DNA of 64,000 bases from Thalassia testudinum (taxonomy: Eukaryota > Streptophyta > Magnoliopsida > Alismatales > Hydrocharitaceae), in NCBI GenBank assembly GCA_037157565.1, contig JAZHRO010000002.1, forward strand, positions 78,976,001 through 79,040,000, read 5' to 3'. The stretch's first letter is position 1, and each line of letters opens with the position of its first letter. The translations under genes and the position numbers were made by a program. The notes under the pieces were generated by a model. That model saw nothing but the letters and a program-made list of their open reading frames with translations, was not told the DNA's origin and ran no database searches. This document shows positions 22,975-34,714 of this stretch, piece by piece.

Positions 22975-24402
22975 ATGGCACCAAAATGTCCACATGGCTC
23001 TTCTAGTCATCATGATGATACTTTCGATCGCTTTTTCATTACCGAGGCCTCTCGTGATCGTTTCTCACTGTTTGTGAAATTCTCTCCACATGTTGGTAGA
23101 CCGGTTGATTTCACTTATTTCGAGTCTATTTTCCCTGGAATCCATGAGAAATTTGCATACCATTAGATTTTACATTTATTTGAGTAGAACTTTTATGCGG
23201 CTTCCAAACATAGTCGCATTCCCGATGTTGATCCCATGGCCTGTCACCTATTTTATGCCAATCTCAAAGATATAGGTGAAGGCTCCAACATCGAGTTGAC
23301 CTCGAACATCTACAGGATAGAAGTTCTGGTCAATGCAGACGTTTTGATGGAGATTCTTGGTTGTCCTTCTGTTGGACCTACTTTTCTTGAGTTGCATCAG
23401 CAAACTCAGTCTGATACTATCAAGGAGACCTTGCCCACTCCCTCTCATTTTGACTTGGGCCATCCTGCCAAGTCACCCTTTTTCCATCATTTGCCTCGCT
23501 TTCTGAACCGTATTTTCTTGTGGAACTTTATGTCCAAGCCTACATCTTTTGAAAACTACCCTGGTATAATGCCGATCACCCTCTATGCCTTTATGAAGAA
23601 CAAGTAGTTCAATTGGAACCATTTGATTCTTTATCTCATAAGTAAACCACCTAGCAGCTCCTTCCAATTTGGGACATTTCTGTCTCATATCTTTCTCCAT
23701 TTCAGTGTACCCATGGACGTAAATCATAAACAGTTTATCACTCGTGTCTCCATTTTTGATAAACTCACTTATGTAAAGATGGAGCAAGCACAGGGAGCTC
23801 GTGATGAGGGTGCACCATAGGAGCAGCCCACTGTACCTCCTCCGTTCCCACCTTATGAGCACTTCACTGCAACATGTCCACCTCCAGTGAGACCATCACC
23901 ATCTTTCTATGACCAGTACTGGAGTCACCTGGACAGACAGATTTTAGGCAGGTATTTTGTCACTATTCAGGATGTGACCGCTAGTATTTCTTTGATGATG
24001 CATAGGCAGAGAGAGACAGACATGGTTATGATGAGGCATGGGCATCAGGTATCAAAATACCTGAATGCTCAGAGTTAGTTTTTGGGTAGACTTGGAGAGT
24101 CTGTTCATAGCATTCAGTAGCAGCTTCACCGACCTCGACCTCATCATTTTACTACCATGCCTTCTGCAGCACCTCCTCCTCCTCCTCCTACTTCATCAGC
24201 TTCACCAATAGCACCACCAGCTAACCAGTAGATCACTCCTCCTCGCAGGACATCCAGGCATTCGACACCACGTTCGTTAGCTCAGTGACACCTTTTCCTT
24301 GGTCAACCTACATCTTCTGAGAGATCAGACTCACTGGATCTCGAGCTAGATACTGATCTTAAGAGCACCATGGATGCATTTATGGCATCATTAGATGATT
24401 AG
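22975..24402 (+). pseudogene. SIRE third frame (envelope position), Transposase_32-like
   Basis: One reading frame of 475 codons runs from ATG 22975 to TAG 24402 with no frameshift but eight internal stops, seven of them TAG. It lies between pol and the 3' LTR, where SIRE elements carry an envelope-like gene. The text ACHLFYANLKDIGEGSNIEL then VNADVLMEILGCPSVGP resembles the 'putative plant transposon protein' (Transposase_32) family, in which an FYANL segment is followed by an ILG-x-P segment. The C-terminal half is proline-rich with PPPPPPTSS-like runs and ends acidic. I see no clear signal peptide or membrane segment, so an envelope role is not supported by sequence. Function unknown. Confidence 0.75.
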
Positions 24403-24562
24403 TTGTTATATTTTCTTTCATTTTTGGCATGTATCAATTTATTCTAGACTCTTTTATATGTTATCTTTTCTAGACATTTTGTTATGATGTTGCATGAATA
24501 TTATCTCCAGTTTTATATTACTACCTCTCTCAATGATCTTATATTGATGCTTATAATACTTG

Positions 24563-24691
24563 TTTAAGGGGGAGTTAATTGTAAAATAACCAGCCGCACT
24601 CTTACTTTTTGTTGAAACAAAAAGGGGGAGATATTATGCAAAGTTATTTTCAAATTCATAATTATAATTTTGTTACCAAAAAGGGGGAGAA
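24563..24691 (+). other. Three polypurine tracts before SIRE 3' LTR
   Basis: AAGGGGGAG occurs at about 24568 and AAAAAGGGGGAGA at about 24620 and 24679. The last one touches the 3' LTR (24692) and would prime plus-strand synthesis. Repeated tracts are a known SIRE trait. Confidence 0.85.
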
Positions 24692-25709
24692 TGTAAGCAC
24701 CTCTGTTTGGATGCACCAAAATTATGTTTATTGCTAAGAATGACATTTCAGGACTATCTTGGATTGAAGCCTCTATTCAAGACAAAAGTTCAAATAGTTG
24801 CTGATGTGCGTCATTTTTATTTATTGGAGTTTAGGACTTTATTGTAAGAAACCTCAAATAAAACTCAAAAATGATTTTTTCGTGTATCTTTTCAAAATCA
24901 AATTTTAGGGTTATTGATCGACCAGACTTATTAATTGATTGACCAAAACACTTTGATTGACCAACCTACTTACTTGATTGATCAAATCAGTCCATCTCAG
25001 GAAGTTGAGAAAAATCCTCTTGATCGACCAATCAAGCTAATTGATCGACCAACAAGTGATTGACCAACATTCTTAATTGATTGACCAAAGTACTTTTTGA
25101 TTGAGCAATTAACCTTAATTGATGACCAATTTTGTTTCCTATTCAAGCAAAACTTTTTGTATAAATAGAGGTCGTACGCATCTCATTCACATACAATGTT
25201 TAAATAGAAACACCAATCAAAAATAGATTTTCCTGTGCTTATTGCAAAAGGCTTTCACGTCTCGTTCTTCATGCTCTTCGAAAGCACGACACCTCGAACC
25301 TCTGCGAAAAATCAGTTTGATCATTTATTGAGGTTCCATAGAATTCATTTTATTGTTATTCTATTTTATTGTTTTGAATTACAGATCCCAAGTCTGTTCG
25401 AAAGATCCGTGGTTGTTGCTTTTGCTTCTCTTCAGGATAAAAGAGAAGGGTTTGTAAGAGGTTGTGCCACCCTTGTTCAAGTGGTGTGAATAGTGGATTG
25501 ACTAGCTTATACTAGTTAGAAAAATCCTAAGGTAGGAGGCTTATGTAGTGATTTTTATCCTGATTGGGTTTCCACTATAAATCAGGTGTACTCTGTACAT
25601 GAATCTCTGTTGCCTTATTTTTTAATCTGACTCATATTTTTTAAAGCAATACTATTCACCCCTCCCCTCTAGTATTTAGTTGCAATCCACAGGATATTCT
25701 CCAACCCTA
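24692..25709 (+). repeat. SIRE element 3' LTR
   Basis: Pairs with 1277-2295, with the same motif cluster (24910-25130) and a TATA box at 25160-25167. It ends ...CCAACCCTA where the 5' copy has CCAACCCTCA. About 15 bases of extra sequence follow before the recognisable family X flank. Confidence 0.9.
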
Positions 25710-25724
25710 GGTCTTGGGGAATAT

Positions 25725-25835
25725 ATTGTGGAATGAGTATACATTTGGTTATTTCTCATTAGACAACTGGGTCTTGGGGTTCGTCAAGGCAAGCTGTTCT
25801 CAGGTTCTATAGGAAGCCGAAAATGGGTCGTGACA
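25725..25835 (-). repeat. Fragment of family X LTR (right piece, with terminus)
   Basis: The reverse complement starts at 25835 with TGTCACGACCC and matches 11018-11130 of the solo LTR (for example TATAGAACC and GGTTATTTCTC). It completes the fragment at 231-1276 across the SIRE insertion. Confidence 0.75.
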
Positions 25836-27115
25836 TACAAACTCATTAAGAGGATTACACGATCGCAAATAAAGAAATGTCAAAAAAAAGAGAAATTCAG
25901 GTAATAGGGTGTACATGTGGACAATTCAGCAACTAAATTGTGTTGGGAATGTGCATAAGTAAATGAACATGTGTTTCACATATATTAGGAAAGGAGACTG
26001 ATTGCATCACAATTTTATAAAATATTTTTTCTTATTTTTTACTACTTTTGAATTTTTTTCATATTTTTATTTTATATTTTTTATATTTATTACAAAGTAG
26101 GAAATAATTTAATTTCTATAATTTTTGATGTAGGAGAGAGAAAATGAGAAAAAATTTGGCTAATGTTAGGATCAAATGAAAGAACATGAGACAGGTGGGT
26201 CGTGAAGAAAGATACAAGAAAAAAGAGAAAAGGAAAGAGAAGAAAAAAAGAGACCCCTCTCCTTATTTCTCTCTCAGCACACATGTACCAAAGAAGAAGT
26301 CCACTCAAGGCTCTGTTTGGCTAGGCTAGCGGCAAAATAATGAAAAAATGTCTAGTTGGGTTTTTAGGTTGGGGAAAAAGGGAAGAAATAACAAGGAAAG
26401 TGACTTATCACTGTTCCTAAATAAATATTGGGCAAATATTCTCATTTTTAATGGGATTTGAAGTACTTATTCCTATTTCAAGTTGCCAAAAAGATTGGTT
26501 AGACATTGGAGCTCAATTTGCTTGACTCAATAGAGTACAAAGAGAGAGAGAGAAGAGAGTATTGAATTGAGTCATGCAAACCAAGCTCTAGTATTATATA
26601 ATACCTTGAACTAGCTCAATTTGCATGTATTGGAGCCCTAACCCATGCCTTGCACACCTTGACACATGGTGCAACATGATTGGTTAGTGCATGCAGCTTT
26701 GGATCAGCATCCGGATCGCAATCGAGTGCCCCTTTCCCACCCTCGATGGAGCCCATCGTGACTTGCGAATACAAGGGAAGGAGGGGGAAGGAATCTCTCT
26801 CTCTCTCCTTTCCCTTTATCACGAACGCTCTTTCTCTTGCACGATTTCTCATGTTTTCGCATAGGATTTAATGCCGGAGAGATGGGATGACGTCATGAAA
26901 CCATAAGGTACTTATTTGTAGGCCCTATAGGGATGGTTTAAGTCTCAAGATATACTTGGATTATGGCAAAATATCCTCAATTCTGGTTCACATGCACCTA
27001 TGTCCACCTTTAACGTGTTTCACACGTAACTTTTGCTACACAACTCAAACTTTTACGAAATTAGTCTCGTTAGAAAGATTATAATGAAAGGAATCCAAAG
27101 GTATGTGACAAAACG
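25836..27115. other. Unassigned AT-rich DNA
   Basis: I recognise no gene or element. 26000-26100 is T-rich. 26509-26588 forms an imperfect foldback around a GA run (GAGCTCAATTTGCTTGACTC pairs with GAGTCATGCAAACCAAGCTC). 26790-26830 is CT-rich. Short frames here have no recognisable domain. Confidence 0.5.
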
Positions 27116-27714
27116 TGAGTAGGGTTATTTAATTAGGTGGAATTAGCATCGAAATGTCTATACTGATAGTGATTACCTACAAGCAAATCTACATCAATTT
27201 ATTAAAATTTATTAACTTTGACTAGATCAACCTTTAAGATTGTCAATTTTAAGACCTAGGGTCGAAGACAGGGAGGCAGTTTTCGAATTAATTGATTTTT
27301 ACGTGATTTCTAGAAATGCATCAATTCCTTTCGCTTATTAATTTGGTTTTTTCTTAATTTAAGATTTTTTTGGATAGTCTTGTCCTTGAGGCACACCCTC
27401 AAAATTGGTCCTTAGCTACACGCCAAAAATCATGTCAAAAACGGTCTCACTACCTACGAGACCATGTACCTGCAGGTTAAGAGTTATCTTTTCTATTTTT
27501 TTTTGTCTTTTCCTAATCAACAAAAGAAAAGAGAATAATAAAATAAAGGAAAGAAAATGCGGAATTGAAATGCGAAAACGAAATGAATGGAAATACTTAG
27601 CTTATTTATAGATTTGTATATGTGTGTGTGTGTGTATATATATACACACTATAATATATAATAGAGAGGGGGGAATTTGAATCAAAAACTCAATGGATGT
27701 AGCGCGAATTAGTG
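27116..27714 (-). repeat. Athila 2 left LTR, outer piece
   Basis: Aligns with about 50001-50517: shared landmarks are TTTAATTA, ACCTAGGGTCGAA, AAGATTTTTTT, TTGTCCTTGAGG and CACACCCTCAAAAT. A GT/TA microsatellite lies at 27615-27655. It ends at the CACTA terminus. Confidence 0.6.
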
Positions 27715-28270
27715 CACTACAAGAATATTCAATATTGCTGACCATTGAAAACGGTTGTCAATGTGAAAATAATGGTCGAGAAATAGGGTCGAGGAATGTA
27801 CTATCACTATTGAGTTTTCTCGACCGTTCTAGAACAATACTGTCTGGAAAAAAATGGACCACCACTTAATGTGTGGTTGTTTCTCTCGCCTGTTTTCAAC
27901 AATTTATAAAGCTTTTTCTTGACTGTTATAAATAAACCGTTGATATAAATATCTACATTGACCAATATTTAGGCAGTCGAGTAAGATCGTATTCTCGACC
28001 GTTTGTTAATAACGGATGAGAATTTTACTATTGCCATCCTTAGATGATAGAGAATAATAATATTCTCGATCATTCTTATCAAACGGTCGACAAAATAAAT
28101 AGTCTCATCCATTTTCAAATGGTCGAGACTATTAATATTGTCAACCGTTGTTATCTAACAGTCGACAATAATAATATTCTCATCTATTTTTAAACATTCG
28201 ATAATGCCTTGTAATTTTGGTCGCGTACTATTCTCGTTCGTTGGAAAGCGGTTGACAATAGTTGCAATTT
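27715..28270. repeat. CACTA terminal and subterminal repeats
   Basis: After the CACTA terminus, motifs of the type CTCGACCGTT and AACGGTCGA recur in both orientations about ten times, often separated by short AT loops (for example around 27985-28010, 28060-28095 and 28120-28170). In CACTA elements such subterminal arrays bind the element's own regulatory protein. Confidence 0.8.
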
Positions 28271-28621
28271 TTTTTTAAATTAATGTTTTTAATTATGTGG
28301 AAGACCTACAGAAAACTAAAAATCCTATAAAAATATAATCATTCACACAACTTAAAACATTTGCATCTAATTAAAACACTGGAAATGAAAATAAAAATTT
28401 CATATATGTAACAATTTATACAAAGTTCATTACAAACGGTAATGTATATAAAAAATATAATAATTGATGAGTCGATTTTAATGGACTATTATTACACCTA
28501 AGTAATTCAATTCTAACATTGTATGTTGGTTAATAATCACATTTGTTCATTAATGGATTGCATGTGTCATTATTTAAGTTTACATTTCTTCTATTGCTTA
28601 TTATGTAATTATATTTCATGC
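28271..28621. other. AT-rich CACTA interior
   Basis: About 350 bp of AT-rich sequence with no frame or repeat that I recognise. It lies between the subterminal array and the GC-rich start of the nested LTR element. Confidence 0.4.
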
Positions 28622-30287
28622 AGGGGCCCGCAACATCGCACTCATCTTCTCCAATTAATCTACTCTAATAATCGGGAAGAAGAAGGAGGAGGATCAAATG
28701 TGGAAAAGAATAGGGGGTGGAAAGATATTTTCCCCCAACAAATATCTCCACCTACGGCCAACTGAACCCAACAGGCATCGGCTAAAATTAGGAAGGGATT
28801 TGAAAATCCCTTGATTAGCGTGGAAGAGAGGAGTTAAGAGGAGGGGAGCACAGGAGAGGAGGGTCATCATCTTCCTCCCCCTTGAGGGGATATCCATCAA
28901 CCGTGCTTGCACTGTGCACCAAGCCTCCCACCGCAAACGCCCTCCCAGCCTGCACTGCGCCACACCATCACCGCACAGCCAAGCCCTCCTCTGCTTGCCC
29001 TCATGCACGCCCAGCGCGCTGCAACAGCAGGCCACCCTTCGCCTACCCTTGCATGCCTGCAGGCAGTTCTCCAGTGCTTCCACCACAGGCACGCCCCCTG
29101 CACTCCCGCCTGCAGTGCCCCCCCTCCAGCGCCACACCCGTAGTCCACTGCACCCGCCAACTAGCGCACGTAGGCGTTGCACCTCACCTCTGCAGGCGCC
29201 TGCGCCCCTTCAGCGCCCTCGCCATCATTGTGCTCCCACTGCAGGCACTTCTCCACTGCAGGGACCCACCACAAGCACACCGCTACAGGCACGCCTGCCT
29301 CCGGCACCATCTCCGCTCCAACACCTCCATCATCGCGCACCCGCACCACCGCCTGCCCTTGCACACTCGCAGACACCGCACCCCACAGGCGCTCAACGCC
29401 CTTGCACGCCAGAAGCTACTGCAGCTCGCGCCCTTGCGCCTTTTGCCCACAGGCGCCCCTTCAAGCCTGCAGGTCCACAACCGAACCTTCCAGCCGCTGC
29501 AAAGGACCACCACCAGCGCCTTGCACGCACGCGAGCCCAGTGTGCAGCCGCAGGCACGCCACAAGCCGTGCGCACACCATGCAGCAGAACCAAACATCGG
29601 CGACGCACCTCCACCGTCCAGCCGCCGTCGTCCACCACCGGGCGCCGCGCCACCTCCGTTACGATGCTCGTCCTCTGACGTGCCTCCATCACTCACAGGT
29701 CAGCAGAAGACACCTCCTCCATGAGCGCAGAGAAGAGAGAAGGAAAACACTCGGTTTTCCTTCGCATTAAAAATTACCAATCGTGCCATTGCGGAGGAAC
29801 ACTGTTCATTTATTTAATGAATTAAATTATTGAGGCGAATTTTCATAGCTATCCTTCTATTTAATCAAAATTGCTTGCATATGCATATCTCTCATGAATG
29901 ATTTAATGCATATCTTATGGTGAACAAGCTATATTCGAGAAATTAGTATTTACAGTATTTACCAATATTAAGATCATTATTTTACATGATATTATATAGT
30001 GGTGATTTTGCATATGCACCCTTGTATTCTTGATTAATTAGTTGAAGCAAGAAATCATGTTGAAAACACATGCACCAGTTAATAAGCATACCATCGAGAT
30101 TCCCGAATAAATGAAGCACAACGCACTAGTTTACATAGGCTAATTCCTCCCTGTGGAGATGACCTAACTATTCGTGGTTAGATTCTGAAAATTAAAATGT
30201 TTTGAAAAGCGATTTTCTATCACGCGATTAAATACAACACATCATTTTATGTTAAAGTTTTCAACGAAAAGGAAGATCGCTCTTTCA
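28622..30287 (+). repeat. Probable 5' LTR of the decayed element
   Basis: The right end ...GATCGCTCTTTCA lies two bases before the primer site. The middle (28880-29720) is very GC-rich with repeated GCAGGC/CACGCC words. This creates long but low-complexity frames on both strands, which I do not call as genes. The 5' terminus is not identified and there is no second copy in the window for comparison. Confidence 0.5.
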
Positions 30288-30289
30288 AA

Positions 30290-30307
30290 TGGCGCCGTTG
30301 CCAGGGA
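30290..30307 (+). other. Primer-binding site, tRNA-Asp, decayed element
   Basis: TGGCGCCGTTGCCAGGGA matches the tRNA-Asp complement with one G-to-A change. It lies two bases after the LTR end. Confidence 0.85.
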
Positions 30308-31510
30308 GGAAACACGCCTATTAATTTTCTCAGGAATTTTATATTATTTTGATGCTATTTTAAAAGCTTTTCTGAATTATTGACATTGGTTCTCTTTGTG
30401 TGCACGATTCGAACGACGAATGCGACGAACACGTATGGCGGAGATGATCTTTTTGGTGGACCTTGACGCCACCTAGAGGCCAGCAACAAGAACACGTGGG
30501 CCTTGATCTCATGCACTTAGGTTTACAGAGAAGCCTATTTCTGATTTAGTCAGTAGATGTTAGTTTAGATTTAGTTTAGACATTAGAATTTAAGTATTGT
30601 CTTTTGGACCCTTGTCGGGTATTTTTGGGAACGTGTTCCCCATGCTTCTTTATTTCTTATCGCTCTTGTATGCGGTAGCGTATTTCGGGAGCGTGTTCCC
30701 ATTTATTTAGATTATAGGATCATTTGAACTGTTTGAACTGAATTTCGGTTAGTTAGTTAGATTAGGTCTGTTTGTTTATTATTATTATTAAAAAAAAAAA
30801 TCGAACTGCCTGCTATAAGCTACATATCTATAGGACGACCATCTAGGACTGAATGAGCAGCATCTAGTTTATTTTTACTGCATTGCATACATTGCACGAA
30901 GAAAGCTGGAGTAAGATACGTCTTCTCTTGAGCATCAATTACCTGTCATGCATATGCATTGAACCTAAATCTAAGACCACTAAGGTGCTTGAATCAAATT
31001 AATTCAGTGGTCACTTTAAAAATTGGGACTGCTAAGAGGTTGAACTTTAAAATCTGTGACTGAAAATTGTGTGCAAAAGGATCCTGTTTGCGAAATTTCA
31101 AAAATCAAAACATGATCGTATGTTTGCACACTTGAGACACTGAGCACCTCACACATAAGGTCACTAGATAAATTTCTACCTCTCCTCCTTTGCACCACAA
31201 GGGAAGTTAGTCGGAAATCAACAAGCCTATCCACCAAGTTACTTCGGTTCCTCGTGTGTGGGCTCGATTCGAGACTTCCATCCCTTGTGAGTAGGTTATA
31301 GGCACCAGCGAAGGTTGGCCTAGGAAGCGTAATTTTTGCAAAACTTGTTTGGCCACCAACTGAACATTTAATTCTAAGACCTACAATCTACTAAAAACAT
31401 ATCCCATTGAATTTGCATTTGCTTTCACAGTAGAACTCTCTAGGAAGTTTCTGCTTGTATTCTGAATTCTTCTAAATCGTAAGAGAGTTAAAATTGTTTT
31501 GCTTAAAGAA
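30308..31510 (+). other. Leader of the decayed element
   Basis: 1.2 kb without a recognisable gene. A phrase ending GGGAACGTGTTCCC / GGGAGCGTGTTCCC occurs twice at about 30628-30700. An A-run is at 30790. Confidence 0.5.
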
Positions 31511-33499
31511 ATGGATCACCCTTACACCTATCAGTTAGATTATCAGAGTCAATACTTCCCATCTTTTAATCAAGATCCCATGCCCCGAGCGTATCCATCC
31601 TTTGATGGGTACATTGATAATTCATGGGATCATTCTTATTCTTATCCTAGGAGTACTGGCTTGATAACTCCCACTTTTGAGCAGAGCCTAGGAGAGGGAT
31701 TTTCCAACCCTGAAATCCCTACTTCCATGCAAACACCCAATCCTCTCACCCTTCATGATTTTTCGTATCGAGGTTGGACCGATACCCCTAGGCAACCAAA
31801 GCCTGAAATTGACTATCCTCCCCAACTTGATAATAGTAGCCTCTCCTCTTTTATGATAGAAATGCAAAAATAACAAAAGGAAATGATGGAATCCATGGGA
31901 GAGATGTTGAGGAATAGTCAATAGTTAAATGAAGAAATAAGACAACTTAGCTACACGCTTCCCAGTAATTCTAATCCCTACCCATACGACCCAGATCATG
32001 AAAATAATTCAGAGAAACCAAATGATAATAGGGATCCAATTTTATGTAGCTATCACTTAGACTCTCCCAATGAGACACGGCCACTAGAGGAGAATGATCA
32101 TAGTGATTATCCACCTGAGCTATATTGGAGTCAAAAGCAAGGGAAGATGGTACCTCTTGAGGACCTTGACCCCAATGACAGTAGTCTCTTTACCCCTACC
32201 AACCCGGGTCAAGGTTGTATTATTCCTATCACTTCCCCTATTGATTATTTGGTGGAATCTCATTCTACCCTTTCTAAGCCTACTCCTGACCCTCCACTTA
32301 GGGAATCAACACCTACCATTCAGTATCCTAAGGATTTAAATGCACCTAATCAAGGTGACCCTAACGGAATGGAGGATGAATTAGATCAATTTTGGTCTCA
32401 GGGATATGAAGAGTCTAATTCAGAAAACGAGGATGCCCCAATAGAGGAACCTAGACTGAAAATCTGGAGTGAATCACAAGGGAATTATTTATTATTTAAG
32501 GATTTACCTCCAGAGGATAGAAATAATATGGTAAAATCCAGATTTCTCCCTTCTTTTGAGAGTCATCCTCCATCAAAATAGGAGTTGCTATTAGAGGAGG
32601 AAAAACAAAATAGCGAGAAGTCTATGGGAGACTCTCTGGGACAAAACACGTCAATTGAGGATTTATACCCCGAGAAGAATGACAAATTCAGTGATATAGG
32701 CTTGCTCCAAAACATTAAGACTGATCCTCCTTTGGGAATAATTGAGGATACTGATCCAACTCCTAATGAATCACATATACACCCTGACAAAAATTTGAGT
32801 GAACTAAACGAATCCAGGGATGAGCTTAATGATAAGGATTCTGACATTTGGACCCAACCATCAAAGAGTTGTAATTTGGAGTCTACCCTTGATTCAAATA
32901 TGACTCCGATCATTAATGTTAGGTAGGGTAAACTGAAGTTGTCTACAACTGTTAGGGAGTATACACAATCTGAATCATTGTTGGAATTAGACCTAACACC
33001 GATTAAGCCCTCATTGGACTTAATCATTACCTTCCAACACTACAAACAACCCTTATACTCCCTAACAAATCCTTGGCTCAGATCTCTACTCATGTACATT
33101 CTTTCTGGAGAACATATCAGGCCAATACATCCTCGGATAGAATGGTGAGTGTCTATTGATGCTTGTACTTTTACTTTCTCCATTCAAGGATTTGAACTAA
33201 TAATGTCTATATCTTTTAAAACCCGTCCTGCTCTGGAGGATCCTTGTTATCCTCCACTTATTCCATTTTGAGAGGTCCCTTTTCATATTTCGTTTATTAT
33301 TCCTAGACCTCCCAAGGTAGCCAACGAGGTTCTTCTCTTTCATATCTTCTGGCGAGCATTTGGTATTACGTTGCATCATCAGCTCGCCAACATCCGTGGC
33401 TACCTGTTTTCTGGGCTCACACTATTACGCATATTTTTAGGGCCTAACCTTTTCTGTTTGGAACCAGACGTACAGGTTCCTTCTAAGTCTGGCTGCTGA
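31511..33499 (+). pseudogene. Orphan frame of about 662 codons, six stops, no frameshift
   Basis: A single frame runs from ATG 31511 to TGA 33497-33499, broken only by stops at 31871 (TAA), 31922, 32579, 32924 (TAG), 33149 and about 33269 (TGA). The predicted product is acidic and rich in Pro, Ser, Asn, Asp and Glu. It starts MDHPYTYQLDYQSQYFPSFN and ends with FHIFWRAFGITLHHQLANIR and SGLTLLRIFLG. The C-terminal LHHQ segment resembles that of the intact frame at 54386-56248 (LIGFGLHHQPVDLNKHLVG, TRLL). It occupies the place of gag-pol. No known domain is recognised. Confidence 0.7.
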
Positions 33500-33662
33500 C
33501 AGAAAATGCAGCACTTGTTGGGAGGCAACCCAGCGGTCTGAATAACACCGTCATCAGATGATTTCTTTCCCTTCTCCTGTTTTAATTTTACAATGGGGAC
33601 ATTGTAGGATTTAGGCATGGGGGTGCATTTGCATTTTAGGAAGTATTCATGCATTTAGGTTA

Positions 33663-33712
<50 letters not shown>

Positions 33713-33975
33713 TTTCTTGAGCTGAATGGGTTAGTCCCTAGCAGAATACCTTCTTCATTGGAGGTTTTTATTCTTGAATTATTTCTTAAGTTTAGAATCG
33801 AGTACATTTATTTCAGTGCACGTAGACTTGGTAATGGATCCTTAAGGACAACTAATAAGCATTTGTAGTCTACTGAACCCTTGGACAAGTGATAGGGAGT
33901 CAGGCATACTATCTTCTAGTAGATCCACCTCATATTTATGAGATGAAAGTAGAGAGATTACCGGTGTGCTAACAA
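33500..33975 (+). other. 3' untranslated landmarks of the decayed element
   Basis: Hairpin TTGGGAGGCAACCCAG at 33518-33533, box CAATGGGGACATTG at 33591-33604, purine tract GGCATGGGGGTG at 33613-33624, then an (AT)n microsatellite at about 33665-33708. The reverse complement of 33830-33970 matches Athila 1 at about 10310-10440 (GGTGGATCTACTAGAAGAT, CTGACTCCCT), placing this as an Athila-type 3' region. Confidence 0.75.
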
Positions 33976-33984
33976 TCATGCTAC

Positions 33985-34714
33985 AACATCATAATTCATT
34001 AACTTCTGGAATTTGCTTTAGAATGTACAAGTGTGCCAATCGTCGGTCCATTTCCGAGATGGGCTTGAACTCTATCCGGATGATCCACCTTCCTCTGATG
34101 TCAAATATGGATAGGCAATCTTCATGATTATCATTAAATCCTCCATCATAATTCCGTTCAAAATGATTAAATTGATTGTCTGTCTCATTCATGTACATGG
34201 CACAGAAGTTAATGCATTCCTCTACAAGATATCCTTCCAAGATTGACCCTTCTGGCTTTGCCTTATTCAAGACATAATATTTCAGCTTGTTCAAATATCG
34301 TTCAATTGGATACATCCATATGTACTGCATGGGTCGAGCAATTCTCACTTCATTCGTAAGATGAAGCGTAACATGAACCATGATGTCAAAGAATGCATGT
34401 GAGAAAATCTACTCCATTTTATAAAGTGTGATCACATTTTCTTTATCCCAATACTCCAGCAATTCAGGATCTAATGTCTTTGAGCAGATTAGTTTAAAAT
34501 ATCTTCTCATCTCCATAAAAGAATCAACTACCGGATCAGGCATCACTCCACGTATCACTAGTGAGAATAAGATTTGCATGTACACATGAGAATCATGACT
34601 TTTTAACCCAGTAATCTTCTTCTACGCTTCATTTACGCAACGTGAAAGCTGTGATGAATACCCATCTGGAACCCAAATGTCTTTAAGGAGTGAGAAAATC
34701 TTTTGTCTTTGCTC
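33985..34714 (-). pseudogene. CACTA transposase C-terminal part, DUF4218
   Basis: The minus strand reads MVHVTLHLTNEVRIARPMQY, WMYPIERYLNKLKYYVLNKA, PEGSILEGYLVEECINFC and FNHFERN, the hallmark of the DUF4218 domain found after TNP2 in plant CACTA elements. Upstream (34400-34700) are frameshifted pieces of the linking region. It follows the transposase core in normal order. The region expected after it has been replaced by the LTR element. Confidence 0.85.

Larger units (their letters stand above)
1277..25709 (+). mobile_element. SIRE/Maximus-type Ty1-copia retrotransposon, interrupted
   Basis: Two direct LTRs of about 1.02 kb bound an internal region with an initiator-tRNA-Met primer site (2298-2309), gag, a pol in copia order (protease, integrase, reverse transcriptase, RNase H), a third frame after pol, and three purine tracts before the 3' LTR. 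The gag coiled-coil tail, the extra frame in the envelope position and the repeated AAAAAGGGGGAGA tracts are all typical of the SIRE lineage. An Athila element fills 7474-22462. Without it the copia element is about 9.4 kb. All frames carry stops or frameshifts, so it is dead. The flanks suggest an imperfect 5-bp duplication (GTTGT before 1277, ATTGT at about 25725), with about 15 bp of extra sequence after the 3' LTR, so the right boundary is uncertain. Confidence 0.9.
28622..33975 (+). mobile_element. Decayed non-autonomous LTR element inside the CACTA
   Basis: A probable 5' LTR ends at 30287, followed by a tRNA-Asp primer site at 30290. A leader, one long broken frame (31511-33499), the GGGAGGC hairpin (33518-33533), the CAATGGGGACATTG box and the first purine tract (33613-33624) come next. 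The 3' untranslated region stops at about 33975 against CACTA coding sequence, so the second tract and the 3' LTR are missing. The layout matches the young element at 50523-60596. The start at 28622 is a guess based on base composition. Confidence 0.65.

Noticed and set aside
26300..26330. GGCTCTGTTTGGCTAGGC, similar to some hAT-type MITE ends
   Set aside because: No matching inverted end or 8-bp duplication was found nearby.
28882..29724. Long proline/alanine/histidine-rich frames on both strands
   Set aside because: They overlap in several frames of a GC-rich, repetitive LTR segment and have no domain; composition alone explains the length.
33665..33708. (AT)n array as a CRISPR-like or structured repeat
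   Set aside because: Simple dinucleotide microsatellite without spacers.
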